DNA from: Priapulus caudatus
Lineage: Eukaryota > Priapulida > Priapulimorpha > Priapulimorphida > Priapulidae
DNA: 26,594 nt
NCBI RefSeq assembly: GCF_000485595.1
Contig: NW_014577127.1
Coordinates: 654,218 to 680,811 of the forward strand
Direction: 5' to 3'
Shown: one piece after another, positions 1 through 12,022 of the stretch
Position numbering within the stretch: position 1 is the first letter of the stretch
Layout: every line of letters begins with the position of its first letter
Translations under genes and position numbers: made by a program
The notes under the pieces: generated by a model
Database searches by the model: none
What the model was told of the DNA's origin: nothing
The model's input: the letters and a program-made list of their open reading frames with translations, nothing else

Positions 1-240
1 CATACATACACACACACACACACGATGCACGCAATGCACCACGCAAGCACGCAACGCACGGCACCACGCACGCACGCACACGCGCATATACTCCTTTCTC
101 TCTCTCTTCTCTCTCTCTCACACATACACACACACACACACACCACACACACAACACCACACACATATACACACACACCATACACACACACACAACACAC
201 ACACACCACACACACACACACACACACCACACACACACAG
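1..240. repeat. CA-rich microsatellite cluster
   Basis: Nearly continuous CA dinucleotide runs are interrupted by GCAC/GCAA units and a short CT run near 90-118. Reading frames here encode only Thr-His strings and are not genes. The counterpart in copy B is 12297-12582. Confidence 0.95.
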
Positions 241-255
241 CAGCCACATACATAT

Positions 256-304
256 ATTTATTTATATATATTTATTTTTATATTATTTATTTATTTATTT
301 ATTT

Positions 305-336
<32 letters not shown>

Positions 337-347
337 TTTTATTTATA
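256..347. repeat. ATTT tetranucleotide repeat
   Basis: About twenty units of ATTT, imperfect at the left end. The counterpart in copy B is 12591-12678. Confidence 0.95.
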
Positions 348-900
348 AATATAACTATTCCTTGTACTTTCAAAACCCTACAGTACATACAGTAATATAT
401 AATAGTATAGATTTAGTAGTATTACATTACACACACAGAATATCCGTCAGCAAATTTTCGTACATCCATGTGCGCTTTTTTGAAACTGCTGAAAATACCT
501 CTTCGTCATTCCTCAATCACATGATCGAAATTTTTGCGCCTCATGGAATTTTTTTAAGCTACGGTATGAGTGACGCTTTTATGTCATGATATATCTAAAA
601 TTTTGTTTGAATAAAAACAATAAATTCGTGACTCCATTTCTTTGTGCTACCCCATTTTATGTGCTACCCATTATTTCTAGCCGGTAGGTGGCATATTTTA
701 GATGTGTCTACCTGAGTGTGAATCTAACAATTAAAAATTGAATGTAACCGTTATATATGAAATCTCAAGCTAGCACATGTGGCACGTTGGGCCTAAATCA
801 CTTGTAACGGAGATTTTGCCGAAAAGAATTAGGATGGGTGTATTATTTACCATTCTACATAGTCCATCATGTTGGAAAACGATATATATATATCTATAGT
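348..900. other. Non-coding spacer, copy A
   Basis: Moderately AT-rich sequence without a supportable gene. It matches 12679-13226 with many small indels, and the open frame at 362-589 is not kept in copy B. I see no promoter or RNA gene here. Confidence 0.7.
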
Positions 901-906
901 AGTGTG

Positions 907-946
<40 letters not shown>

Positions 947-1190
947 TGGGTGTGTGTGGTGTTGTGTGTGTTGTGTGTGTGTGTGCAGGGGCGGATCCAG
1001 AGGGGGGTCGAGCGGGGTCCGGACCCCCTCTTTTAACTAAAATAATAGGGAAAAAAGTAATACACACACACGCACAGCACGCGACGCGCGGCGCGCGCGC
1101 CGCGCGCACACACACACATCACACACTACACCACACACACCACACAATCACACACACCACACCCCACACACACACCACACACACACATGC
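901..1190. repeat. TG run, fold-back centre, CA run (copy A)
   Basis: A TG run (about 903-985) is followed by the motif CAGGGGCGGATCC at 986, a GC palindrome around GGGGTCCGGACCCC, and then CA runs to about 1190. TG and CA are reverse complements, so the whole block can fold on itself. The CAGGGGCGGATCCAG motif resembles the terminus of the element at 23582. Confidence 0.8.
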
Positions 1191-1844
1191 TCTTATATTG
1201 TCTCCATAAAAAATCTTGATTTGAAGCCGCTAGTTTTCTGATAAAGAATTACTTATAAATGTAAATTCGTTATAAAACCTAGAAAGGGCAAAGAGGGTCC
1301 GCAGGCGTCCGCCGGGACCGGATCTGATACTGAAATTTTTGCATTCTAGACATCAAAATTACTGCTCAATGCTCTCAGACTGCACCAAGTTTTTAAAAAA
1401 AAATCCCAAGCAAATTTCGCCAGTTTTTCATTCGATTGAATCGGGCGATAGTCGGTGCGACGGCTTACGGACCGACTCGGAAGAGTGTGCCGGTGGGCCA
1501 TCCGACGCCATCGGCAAGCGGCTGAAGAAAATGACCAATCACAGAGCAGCGCCATGGGAACCCGCAGTCGGTAAAAATAGCGCGGGAAACAACTCCCGAC
1601 CCTTAGTACACGCTAAATCCGCTTGGAACCCACGAGAGTGGCCAATGGTTTTGCGCCACACTTTGAGTTCGGACAGTGTGCGGGCGAGTTTTAACCCCAA
1701 TATCTTGTCCCCACACCAATAGATTAATTTTTGTGGATGAACCCCGTATATAAGATATCGATATACTAGATATTTGTGTTAGGTTAGGGTTTAGAGTTAG
1801 AGTTAGTTTATGGTTAGGTTTTAGTTCGTTTTGATGTGTGATAT

Positions 1845-2320
1845 CAGGGCCCGTAGCCAGTTTATATTTGCTGGGGTTCCGTTTTTCATGTTGCAATTTG
1901 CTCGGCCAGGGCGTTACAGCGATCTTGTACAGCAGGGGAGGGGGTCTAACCTAATCCAAAGTTGCGACACGCGAAGGGGGGTCTGGGGGGGCCATCCCAG
2001 CAAAATTTTAAAATTAGACCCTCCAGATGCGTTCTGCGCGAGCAGGGGGGCCGGACCCACTGGACCCCCTGAATACACGCCCCTGCTCCCGGCGCGAAGC
2101 GACCAGGCGGAGGGAGCAAGCGACCCACCGGGGGAGGGTTGTGGGAGGGGGGTGTTCACTGTTCACCCTCCCGGCACCGATGGAGATTTTTGCATTATTC
2201 ACTAAAAGGAGGAAACCTGAGGTGAAATCATTGCAAATTTAAAAAAAAAAATTCTGCTTGGGGGGTGGCGGGGGGGGCGCGTTCGTTCGAACCCCCGCAA
2301 CCCCCCTGGGCTACGGCCTG
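1845..2320. mobile_element. Non-autonomous TIR element (MITE), copy A
   Basis: It begins CAGGGCCCGTAGCCAG and ends CTGGGCTACGGCCTG, which are reverse complements apart from small indels. It contains no transposase, only C/G-rich runs, plus a second TIR element at 1907-2085. CAGG...CCTG ends are common in hAT-type non-autonomous elements, but the family assignment is inference. The cleaner copy is at 14166-14632. Confidence 0.75.
1907..2085. mobile_element. Inner nested TIR element, copy A
   Basis: It starts CAGGGCGTTACAG and ends with TACACGCCCCTG, an imperfect inverted pair nested within the larger element. The intact counterpart is 14226-14403. Confidence 0.6.
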
Positions 2321-4013
2321 TGCTTTACCTAACGCCGCTGAAACGCGCCCCCCTTTTCTAACGGCTGACGACACCTGCAGGCATTATACTTCGCACGTAC
2401 CCATCAGAGAGCAGTGATTCATCACATCCTGGCGTCGCCATCTACGGTTTATAAAACTCGCCGTGACCCCGCACACTATACGACCCGCTCCTGGCGATCG
2501 ATCGGGTAGGCACCCGCACGCGAGTACTTGTATAGTGCTGAAAATGTTAGGCAAAACTGTATATGTGGAAAATGTTATATTATAGGCACATGTATATATA
2601 CTGTATTAAGTATATATATGTCTGTAGACAAATGTTATATTAGGCACTCGTATATGTTGGCGAAAATGTGGATATGTTTGAACCGAAACTCCGACGTTCA
2701 GTTCTCGAGGTGTACTGGGGGGGGGGGGGGCCGATTTGTATTAGGCACTGATGAGTGTGGAGCTTATAACGCTTCAAAACGCACCGAAACATTCTGTATG
2801 CCATAAACAGAGTCAAAATTATCTACCGGTCCGATATAACTTTATCTGGCCTATATTTCTCTCTCATGGTAAGTATGTAGCACTCTCGACACACGGGGAA
2901 AGTTCATAAAAACCACTGGAATATATATATATATATAATATATAAATATAATATATACATTATTTCGCATTTTAGAAGCTAAGAACAAACTACGTACTGA
3001 TGTATTGGCTTAAATATGCTAGATTTGGAAACTTCTTATAATCGATTATTATTTTTATTAATTATGTTTTTATAATTAATTTGTACATTATGTTTCCTAC
3101 ACGTATTAGATCTGACAGCTAGGATTTACAAATGATCTAATCAATACATCATTCAATCAACTTATTTAATTCACGCATTAGGAAATCAATTTTGTTGATT
3201 GAAAAGAGTTATATCGTTAAACAAACTAATTGACGAAAGCTGATGAATATAGAAAATAAGAAGTAAAATAGGGAGTCATTAAGTGTGAAATGACAATGTG
3301 AGGTATCCATTCGACGTCTCCTACACATTACTACATAACTATGGTTGATGAACCATATAGTTGGTGAACTTTGTTTCGGTTGCCTGTGTAGTTGCTGTCA
3401 CCGGCGAACAGTCTTGTTAGGGCGAAAGTTAGAAGCGATAGGCCGATTATTGATGTAGATAAGAGCAGGAAGTTATACATTTGCTTATAACAGTATGTTT
3501 TCTATTGCATTATGTACATAAATAATAAGCCGGGTATATATAAATAATAAGGCATGTGATAACCTAAATATATGACGTTATTATATTGAGTGACGAGTAA
3601 TTCACATTTGTAAAGCAGTTCGTTAGCACTAACATAGTTCTAGTTGTATTTGATAAAAAGTCATGCTAAGCTGACCAACTTTTGCTTTTTGTGTTTGCGC
3701 AACTCGACATTTGGGTTCAATCTATAAACGCAGTCACAATACAGTACAGTATCTCGGAGTCAAAGCACTACAAATGTGTTATTATCATACAACACCTGAT
3801 CACTGCATCCTCCGCTCGATAATGCGAAGTTGCGTCAATATGTTTAAATTTTAGCTCAATGATTGAAGCCAGCTGTGTTGTAAAAACTAGACTGCGGTGA
3901 CTGAAACCATTTCTATTAAAGGTGTGTTCTAGCGCGTAGGGCTTCTCAATATAACGAGGCTACTGCAAGTCGTGTAGTCATTCACGAGTTGGGTAGCGTG
4001 AGTGTATTACTGT
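2321..4013. other. Non-coding spacer, copy A
   Basis: AT-rich spacer upstream of the broken H4 copy. It contains short repeats of AATGTTATATTAGGCAC-type sequence (about 2541-2670), a G run at 2718-2730 that is absent from copy B, and an AT run near 2923-2935. I see no gene. Confidence 0.65.
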
Positions 4014-4417
4014 GGCAGGTAAGATCGCCTTTTTCGTATCATTTTCTTTTTTAAACATTATTTAGCTTATTTTGACTGCTAAGCGTGGATTTAAGTTACG
4101 CGGAGACATCATGTATGACTCGTTAATACGAATACTATCGTATATTTATTACATTTTTATGACACTATACCTTGCTGATCGAAAATCGACAACCACTGAA
4201 CTAATAATAGTCCTATAGTTGGTAAAAACTGTATAAATGATTCTGGTTGTAATCTTTAACGTTAGGCCTACTTGGCAGACGCGCTGTCAGAATTTGCGAT
4301 TTGTATATTATAGCCCCTCCGTTGAATATTGCGTCGTAAAGCAATTGCGATGCCTTAAAAACTTTTCTGGCAGTCTTACATAATTTCCAGCTCTTCTCAC
4401 TCCGCGTAAGCGCAGCG

Positions 4418-4878
4418 ATGTCAGGGTCGAGTAAGGGCAGCAGGCTGCGGTTAAAGGAGGCGCTGAAAGCGTCATCGACAAGTTCTCCGCGATAACATCA
4501 AGCATCACAGAGCTGCCGATCCGCCGTCTTCTCGCCGAGTGGTGTGAAGCGTATTTCATGGCCTCATCTATGAAGAACTCGTGGTGTGTTAAGGTAGAAT
4601 ATAAAGCTGTTTTTACATTATCGTGCAATATTATTACATACGTGGCGTTTCGTTCTGACGGTTACATGGCGATATCGCGATATATATGTAATCAATTATT
4701 GCATAGTATGAATATATATAATGCTGTGTAATTTATTGCAGGTGTTTTCTTGAGAACGTTGATCCGTGAGTGCCGTCACCTACACGCGAGCCAACGCCAA
4801 GAGAAGACCGCTCACCGCTATGGACGTTGTTCTACGCTCTCAAACTCAGGGACGTTAACTGTACGGCTTTGTGGTTAA
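4418..4878 (+). pseudogene. Histone H4 copy broken by frameshifts (copy A)
   Basis: This aligns along its full length with the intact H4 at 16639-17096, including the intron and the TAA at 4876-4878. Several one- and two-base insertions and deletions in both exons destroy the frame. For example, there is an extra G after the first codons, and the intron donor reads AAGGTAGAA where copy B has AAAGGTAAGAA. The differences are almost all indels, and many lie in or next to short homopolymers. A decayed duplicate and an error-rich assembly of a good gene are both possible. As written it cannot encode H4. Confidence 0.85.
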
Positions 4879-4960
4879 ACGGCGAAACCGATGCGTTCGT
4901 CAAGTGACCTGCTTTTACTAGGTACACGCGTCGTTTAATCCGTGCGTCCTGACTACATCT

Positions 4961-5664
4961 CAGCGTTTTAAATTGTATGCAGATTGCTAATGCTGTGGTG
5001 TAACCAAATATGTTATTACTGGCTACGGACATTACGAAATTAACATCTACATTGCATTTGTGCAGTATGAGATTAAGCCGCCCGCGTTTTTAATTTTATT
5101 AAAATTTCATGTCATTTGTGATTTCGTGTGACCAATATATGGTTTCTCTGTAGTGTATTTCTGGCATGTCTCTCACACGGATGCCTGTGGTTTCACTGGT
5201 AGGTACGATATTTTCAAAGCATTTGGGGTTTCGTGTCGGTAGATGTCCCGCCGTTGTTTTGTTTGTTTTCGATGGTGCCAGTGTATTAATGAACCTTTTA
5301 CGAAACAATGTAACAGAAATTAAATCAGTGTTCCTGACGACCCCATTATATAGGCAAATAATTTTTACACTTGTTACAGCTCGCGTTTAAATAGTATGCA
5401 GTTTGCTGCTGTTGTGTACCAAATCTGTTTTACTGCATACGGAATATGCAAGATATTGGTTAAATGTGTCAATGTATTCGTCTCCTGTCTGTATTGTGTT
5501 TTTGGCATTGTCTCTCAACACGGTACCTCTGGTGTTTCACTGTACGGTACGGGATATTTTAGGCATTTTGAGGAGTTTGTTGTCGGTAAATGTTCCGCTG
5601 GCTTATTTGTGCTGTATTGTTGTGTTTCGATTGTCATGTATAATAACACCTCTTAACGCGAAAA
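4961..5664. repeat. Tandem duplication of the H4 3' flank, copy A
   Basis: Two direct units (about 4961-5306 and 5382-5664) share the CGCGTTTAAA start, the GGCATGTCTCTC-type core and the final CATGTATAATGAACC-like end. The same two-unit layout exists in copy B at 17181-17506 and 17578-17851, so it predates or was copied with the larger duplication. Confidence 0.8.
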
Positions 5665-5828
5665 CTTATTTTAGTATTACTATTTAGTGTCTCTCCTGCT
5701 CTCTCTCTCACGCCAATTTCATTCATGACTTATCCGGTATCATGTTCATTAAGTATAGTGTCCGGCTTCTGGAGAACGCGAATTTGGTTATTCGAACTTG
5801 TGGTCAATAACTATAGCGTCACGCGTAA

Positions 5829-5836
5829 TATAAAAG
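5829..5836 (+). promoter_or_regulatory. TATA box, copy A RING-CH promoter
   Basis: TATAAAAG is preserved 72 bases before the copy A start codon, matching the box at 18011 in copy B. The gene it would drive is broken here. Confidence 0.6.
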
Positions 5837-5900
5837 CGGCGCACGTTGCCGTCTTGTGTTGATCCGATCAGCCGGCTTCGTCATCCGAGTAGCACATCAG

Positions 5901-8877
5901 ATGAAGACCAAGATGGCTTCGAGTGGTCAAGTTGAGGGATATTGCAGCGCTCCTTGAATGATTAGTTCCTTGAATGTTTAGATACGGAAGAGAATTCAGT
6001 GTTTCAACTTTTGTCAGGTAACGCTTCTGTCGGTCAAGTGAGAGATATTGTCTTACGCGTAGACGAAGGAGGAGTTATAAAGTGGCAACAATCCGAGAAG
6101 AATCACCGAAACGTATTTACGACGGAGACGAGCAGTATTGCCCCTACAAGAGGAGAACACCTATAATGACGGCAAAGGAATTATGCGACAGACAATGTTA
6201 AAACCGAATCTCAAGCCTACGCGAAAGAACTGCGGAGGCGAATCGTGCTGTTCAGAAATGAGCAACGTCCCGTGTGCCGTAGTAGAGAGCAGCTGACGGC
6301 GCGACGCTGGGTGACTGACGATCGGCAATCGCAAGCCCGCACGTCCGGCGATAACAAATGTTGGCAGAGTTTCACTGTTAAAACCGTTGCATATGCGCGA
6401 AAAACGGCGTGCATCTAGCCTACCGTCTGAATTGGAAGATCACTTTCAAGAGCCTGGTGGAGGCGACGGATGCGTAGAACGGTCTTCCTGCAAGAGACAC
6501 ACTAAACGAATATGGCTCGCGGAAGCATACGCTCTCGGAATCTGGGGCGGTTGGCGGCGAGAGCAGCGCGAAGAGTGCCTTGTTGTCCGCCCTCTTTGAC
6601 CTCGTCAGCACCGCGTGCAGATAGCGAGACAGAGGCATTGAGGGTCGCGAAAAGCGGCTCTTCGGTTTGTGCGCATGGGAAAAGTGCGCAAGAGCGAAGA
6701 AATGAGCAAGTCCCCGCGGCCATGACGTGGTTGCCTTGGCGAACCACTTTGCGGCTTGCGGACACCTTCTCTGCCTAGAACCGCCAAAAGCCAGTATCGC
6801 ATCACGGCAACGATTTCCCTCGTTCGTACGCCCCGTGAGGCAGCGTGCGTTTCCAGCGGCCACGAAACAGGCAGCTACCCCGAAAGTTAACCGGCAGTAG
6901 TGAAATCTACGGAGGAACGCACGGCGAGCCACACTTTACTTGCAGTCGAAGTCGACCGCGAAGGGGAAGATGGCGGAGGCTCGTCTTCTGATGCGAAACG
7001 ATTTAGCGCCGCAGTAAACTCTTCGTGCCGCTCGACGAAAAGCTTTGCCAAAATGTTACGCGAAGCAACGAGGACAACAATCTCCTTTGCCAGCTCGTGC
7101 GAGAGGTGGTCCTTGGACGACGGCACGTTGCATCGTTGAGTACGACAAGCCTGTTCCGCGTTTCGGAACGGAGCGCGACCTGTGTACGGTCGCTTCGCGG
7201 CGTGTCACGGTTCGTCCTTCTGAGTTAGTGGACGAAGCGGGAACACAACACAAAACCGCACTATTGAAAAAGTACTCCCCGAATGTTCAGCCGCAAAGAC
7301 GACTCCATCCGCAGTCGTTGTACAACGACAAGAATTACGGGACCAGAAGGCGTCTGACTTACGACGATAACGTTGTCGAGGAGACCTCCGAGGTCCTCGA
7401 CTGACCGGAATGGCTTTGCCGATGACCGCTATATGTCGGATCTGTCTGATGGAGAGACTGGCGATACTTTATATCGGCCGTGTTTTCTGCCGCGGATACG
7501 GCAGCTGGGTTCAGCCGATTCCTGTTTGGAAGAGTGAGCTCACTGATATAGACTTCGTAGCGACGATGGCGAAGACTATGCCAGTATTCTACAGCATACG
7601 AGTGTGAAGTAAAACCAATTTACCAAAGGTACGGCTTATATTTTTCACGTCTGCTCACGTATGCATACTGTTAGATATACAGTCACAGTGACCTATAACC
7701 ATCGATGTACACAGTCCTTCATTCCGTTTCTTTGCTGTATTTCTAGTGGAAGAGGCTGCGAGCTAACCCGCGAGTGTTCGGGGCCTTTCACATCGTCTGC
7801 TCTCGTCGGGTAATTCTTGGTGTTTTGTACTCCACGTTATCTGTTATATCTCTCGACACGGCGCCGTCAGGTCAAAAGCTTCTTGAGAGCCGGCTTATCA
7901 ATGATGGAAGTACCTTGGTGCGTTGTGAGTAAATTAATTAGTGTAGATCGTAAATTTTGGACGAATCGATAATGTTGTTTATAAACAAAATTTATCCATC
8001 CGGGTCTTACGGAGTGCCAAGTGTGGGGGTAATTTAGCGTAAAATATGCTTCTCTCATGTTGCACATATTGTTGTGGTAACAGTGTTACTACGTGGGGTC
8101 AGCCATTTTTGTGCGTAAATTTACTTGATTTGTTAATTCTGATAGCGACTTATAGTATGTAGACACTTCTTTACTTCGGACAAGTTACTTCTATAACATA
8201 GAGATTTTTACTGCGGTACGACTCCTATAAAATATTTTTTTGATACATGATGGGTTTTGGAAATTATCACGCTTTCTTTGTACCTCGCTCTCATTGCCTA
8301 CTGCATTGGCGATTCTGCCACGAACTTTACCATAGTCTCAGCCGAGAGTGCAACGGCCTATGTGTTTTGGATCTTCCAGCTGATGTCAACAGGTTATATA
8401 AGATTCTTCGTATGTGCTGTAAACAACACAGGCTCGTTCCGAGCGACGAGCGGCTTAAAGTTTAAATAGCCTGCAGGGCGGAGTGCGCCGGTTTATCGGA
8501 CACCATACACGCGCATTCAATACAATATTACGTCTGTTAATTAATCGTATTTGGAAATCCTATATATACAGAGGCATTTGATTCGTCGATCGGCGGCCGT
8601 CTCTCATATATCGAGTTAATCTGGGCGTGCCTACAATTGTCTATGGGTAAAGATTTCTAGTATAAAGGCATCTGGTTAGCATTTGGATATTGTTTCGTAT
8701 GTTTGCAGGAGGTTTTGTCCTTTGGAAACTAAGCCTGGAGAGCAGGGCGCGTGCAAGTGCACCCTGGCTCAAATACAACGAGCGAGCGTCGGCTAGTGTT
8801 CGATCAGAAACAACCCACTAAGCAATCGTTGCACTCAGAGCAGAGCTGTTGCGGTTGCTGAGCCAGCGCAACGCTAA
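5901..8877 (+). pseudogene. RING-CH ligase copy broken by frameshifts (copy A)
   Basis: This aligns with all five exons of the intact gene at 18085-20893, including the ATGAAGACCAAGATGGC start. Frames change every few dozen bases through small indels. At the first donor a base is inserted, giving GTGGTCAAGTTG in place of GTGGTAAGTTG. The zinc-binding core (around 7430-7605) loses its later cysteines and its histidine to frameshifts. The stop-codon region reads AACGCTAAC in place of AACGATAAC. As with the copy A H4, sequencing or assembly error and true decay cannot be told apart from sequence alone. Confidence 0.85.
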
Positions 8878-9821
8878 CTTTTGAGGGCGCGCGTGAATTC
8901 TTCAACGGGGAGCAAGAATGACCGCCCGGTGTTGTCAGAGTTAGAAGGATTCGCCAGTCATGCACAAGGATTCGATTAGCATGGTCATGCCGCCTAACAT
9001 CCAGACATTGCTGTTTGGCAAAACGAATGTCCTGATTCGTGTACTTTGTAATGCACCGTGAAAACACGCTGTACTTGTTTATATTATATTTCATTTAATG
9101 TTAATTTACGCCTTGCGCATTGGACGCCTTATTTATATGGGAGCAGTTTCTTCATTGTAATTAAATTGAGAGGTTACATTACACAGGCCATATTCGCAAC
9201 GTTAGATCTCATTTACGTGCTAGATTATTGCACTGTGCAATTAAATGTATTTGCCCCCGGGCGTCGCTGCTAACCATAGCACAGGAGGTTTCGAAAAATC
9301 GAATCGCCGAAAAACGCTGTACACTAGTAATATTCAGCCCGTTTGTAAAACAGCTATATCGCTACGATACTCAACATCAATTCGTTTACATGTCGGCACG
9401 CCAAAAATTTTGCGCCGCGTTGGCAGGACGTTGGTACTGTCGGAATAACAACGGTAAGCGCCGATACAACAGTCACTCTTAAGGTGCCTGTCGAACATTG
9501 GGCGCCGGTATTATACCTTGATTGAAAGTCTCAGGTTCGCCATAGGACTAATTATTTTTATTCCACGCGACGTCTAGCTTGCTGCTCTACTGGCTGCAGC
9601 CGTTGATAATTCATTCATAGTAATACTTTTGGCCTTTTTTAAACGTCTGACCGGAATGGGGAACTACCCCATGCGACCGGGGCGGGCGTCAACGAATCTG
9701 ACGTTATCGTCACCTTATACTCTAGCTATTGGTAGTTTTATTGCTTGTAATTATAGCCTGGCCTTAATCGCGGCAATGTTGCAACCGGATACAAGGCTAA
9801 CTAAGTAAGGTCATAAGCTGT
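8878..9821. other. 3' flank of broken RING-CH copy
   Basis: Non-coding sequence matching 20894-21732 with many indels. I see no gene. The AATAAA found beyond copy B at 21800 has no equivalent here, because the duplication ends first. Confidence 0.6.
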
Positions 9822-10205
9822 AGCATACGGCGCACGCACGTACATTCGCGCGCACATTTGTGTGTGCGTGTTGCTACACAATCTCCAAAACGAAATCCAC
9901 AACGCTCCATAAATATTTACAGTCGTATTGTAGTGGCGCTTACGTTTACCCGCGTTTCTAAATCTCTGGATGAACTACGTATAATGTGGAAAGTCGTTAG
10001 TGTATGCGAGGATATTTCAAGAGAAATTCTATAAACGCATATTACGCGTGTGTTTGACGTTGAATAGCGTGCGGCATTGGAGACAATGGAGACACCATTA
10101 AAATATATTGCGGAAGTGGTACCCAGTTTATAAGAGTGCTGAACCATACCAGTTCGTAATAGGATACAACGGCACAGCAAGCACCTGGAAAGCCAGCGCT
10201 TGAAT
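9822..10205. other. Start of unique spacer between the copies
   Basis: This opens with a CGCACG-rich stretch (9829-9870) and then mixed sequence. A minus-strand open frame at 9917-10246 shows no motif I recognise. No feature is supported. Confidence 0.5.
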
Positions 10206-10434
10206 ATGATAACGCTGCGAAAGGTCACGAAATACCTGAATAACAATATGTCGATGTTTATCTGCAGCCAACTGGTGCTAAACTTTATGATCTTCCATGG
10301 CTACTACAGCACATCCTACGACCAGAATTGCCAAAAGAGTTGCCCTTTTAAAGCTACGATGGCAGCTAATTGGATTGACTCCGGCAGTGTGTGCCTGATC
10401 ACGGACTGCAACCAACCACTACAACACATGCAAG
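10206..10434 (+). CDS. Candidate exon, short Cys-containing secreted or membrane peptide
   Basis: An open frame runs from an ATG at 10206 (alternative ATGs at 10248 and 10254) to a possible donor CAAG|GTATAG at 10434/10435. From the later ATG the first twenty residues are hydrophobic (MFICSQLVLNFMIF), like a weak signal peptide. They are followed by four cysteines spaced C-x3-C-x16-C-x4-C. An acceptor-like CTCGACAG lies at 10542, but splicing there reaches a stop after two codons. Another open frame downstream ends at a consensus-like donor GAT|GTAAGT at about 10718. The exon chain is not resolved, I recognise no family, and other frames are also open, so this is a weak call. Confidence 0.25.
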
Positions 10435-10798
10435 GTATAGTTAGTTATATTTGTTATACGTGTAAGAATTACGTGATTATACACGAACGCGTGATACTAC
10501 CTATCAACACTGACGTACGGTACTCGTGTTTTTTCTCGACAGTATTTTAAGTAGCCTTAGTTTCATACAGACTTCATTATTGCATTGCGTTTTTCTCCAC
10601 ATGATGAAAGAGTATACGCTAGACCAAGGATGCCTGGACGAGGATAAAAGAGAACGGCTAACATTACCGATATCACATATGCCGAGACGTGACCACGAAA
10701 ATAATACGATAGACGATGTAAGTTTTTCACACGATTTGCCCTCGTATTTTATTCAACGTTTGGCACATTCGGCTGAATCCTAACACACTGTGTATTGA

Positions 10799-11290
10799 TG
10801 TGGTAGTGGTAAAGATATAGTGATATTGGTAGTGATAGTGGTAGTGATAGTGGTAGTGGTAGTGGTACTTGTAATGGTAGTGCAGTGGTAGTGCAGTGGT
10901 AGCGGTAGTGGTAGTGGTAGTGGTAGTGGTAGTGGTAGTGGTAGTGGTAGTGGTAGTGGTAGTGGTAGTGGTAGTGGTAGTGGTTGTGGTAGTGGTAGTG
11001 CTAGTGCTAGCTAGTGCTAGTGGTAATGGTAGTCGTAGTCGTATAATCGTATAGTCGTAGTGGTTTTGGTAGTGGTTTTGGTAGTGGTAGTGGTAGTGTT
11101 AGCGGTAGTGGTAATGTAGTGGTAGTGATAATGGTAATGGTAGTGGTAGTGGTAGTGTTAGTGTACAGTGTAAATGGAGTGGTAGTGGATAATGCGTAAT
11201 GTAGTGGTAGTGGTATGTTAGTGGTATTGTAGAGGTAGTTGTAGTGTAATAGTACGCTGTGTTAGTAGTGGGCGGTGACGGTGGTGGTAT
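10799..11290. repeat. GGTAGT-type minisatellite
   Basis: About 490 bases are built from the hexamer TGGTAG and variants (TGATAG, TGCAG, TCGTAG). The purest stretch is roughly 10907-10985. One strand is nearly free of C and the other nearly free of G. Minus-strand frames encode only Tyr/Thr/Leu/Pro strings. Confidence 0.95.
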
Positions 11291-11471
11291 GGTGTGAACC
11301 AACGATGGCAGAACCTCCACTAATAATTACAATTCCCTGATTTCCAGTAGTGGTGAAAACTATTCCCACGTGAAATAGAATAGAGAACTGAATTAGAAAA
11401 ATCTATAGCTCAGAATCCATTGCATTTGCGGCAATTGCATTTTTAGAGAAAAAAATGTGCGGATGCCCCTT

Positions 11472-12022
11472 TCACTCTACATTCACCGAATCCTCCATTC
11501 CAGAATGTCTGGATACGCTCTTATCTATCGTTGCTTTATTTTCCCCTTTTGTGACCAGAAAGTTAGTGAAGTATGTTGCGACGTAGTCGCCGTTTACTGT
11601 ATAACGGAATAATCGCGTGATTTTAATTCCGTTGTGCGAGATGCTGGACCATATGATGGGTATGGAGCCACTGACACACAGCGCAGAGACGATGAATACC
11701 CACTCGCCTTCTCCGCGGAAGACGTACGATGATCGCAATTTAGTTGGCAAGTCTGTACGCAAACACGACGTGCGTATGAACGGATGCAAACTGCACTGAC
11801 GTCAACGTATATTTACCGACGGCCCACCGTGCGGCACATGTCCGCGGTCCAAGCAAATCGATTTCGCGTTTTCACGCGATCGGATCGGCGCCGATGAACG
11901 TGGAAAGAACGCCGGGTTTGCTGGCGGTGAACGACGCCTGCAAACGTTCCTCGTTGCGGATCGATGGCGGCAGCAGCGTGTCGCCAGGACGACGGCATGT
12001 CGTTACGACCATCGTAGGTCAC
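11472..12022 (-). pseudogene. Possible broken coding stretch, unrecognised
   Basis: On the minus strand one frame is open for 105 codons (11472-11789) and another for 69 (11813-12022). A third frame over 11870-12015 reads as plausible protein (containing NEERLQASFTASKPGVLSTF) before a stop. The switching between frames is like that seen in copy A, so it may be one coding region broken by indels. I recognise no domain, and the evidence is only open frame and moderate GC. Confidence 0.2.

Larger units (their letters stand above)
1..9821 (+). repeat. Direct duplication, copy A (truncated by window start)
   Basis: This block matches 12344-21732 in the same orientation and order over its full length. 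Landmarks line up: the TIR element at 1845 with 14166, the H4 start at 4418 with 16639, the TATA box at 5829 with 18011, and the RING-CH start at 5901 with 18085. Copy A is 9821 bases against 9389 in copy B, so it carries a net excess of about 430 bases, mostly single-base insertions. Differences are dominated by indels and are about equally dense in exons, introns and spacers. The match ends at the shared sequence ggtcat(a)agctgt, after which the flanks are unrelated. The left edge lies outside the window. It may be a real segmental duplication or an assembly duplicate of low base quality. Confidence 0.93.

Noticed and set aside
6387-7404. Several overlapping frames of 60-170 codons in copy A
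   Set aside because: They are fragments of the RING-CH exon or its antisense after frameshifts. None matches the frame intact in copy B for more than a short distance.
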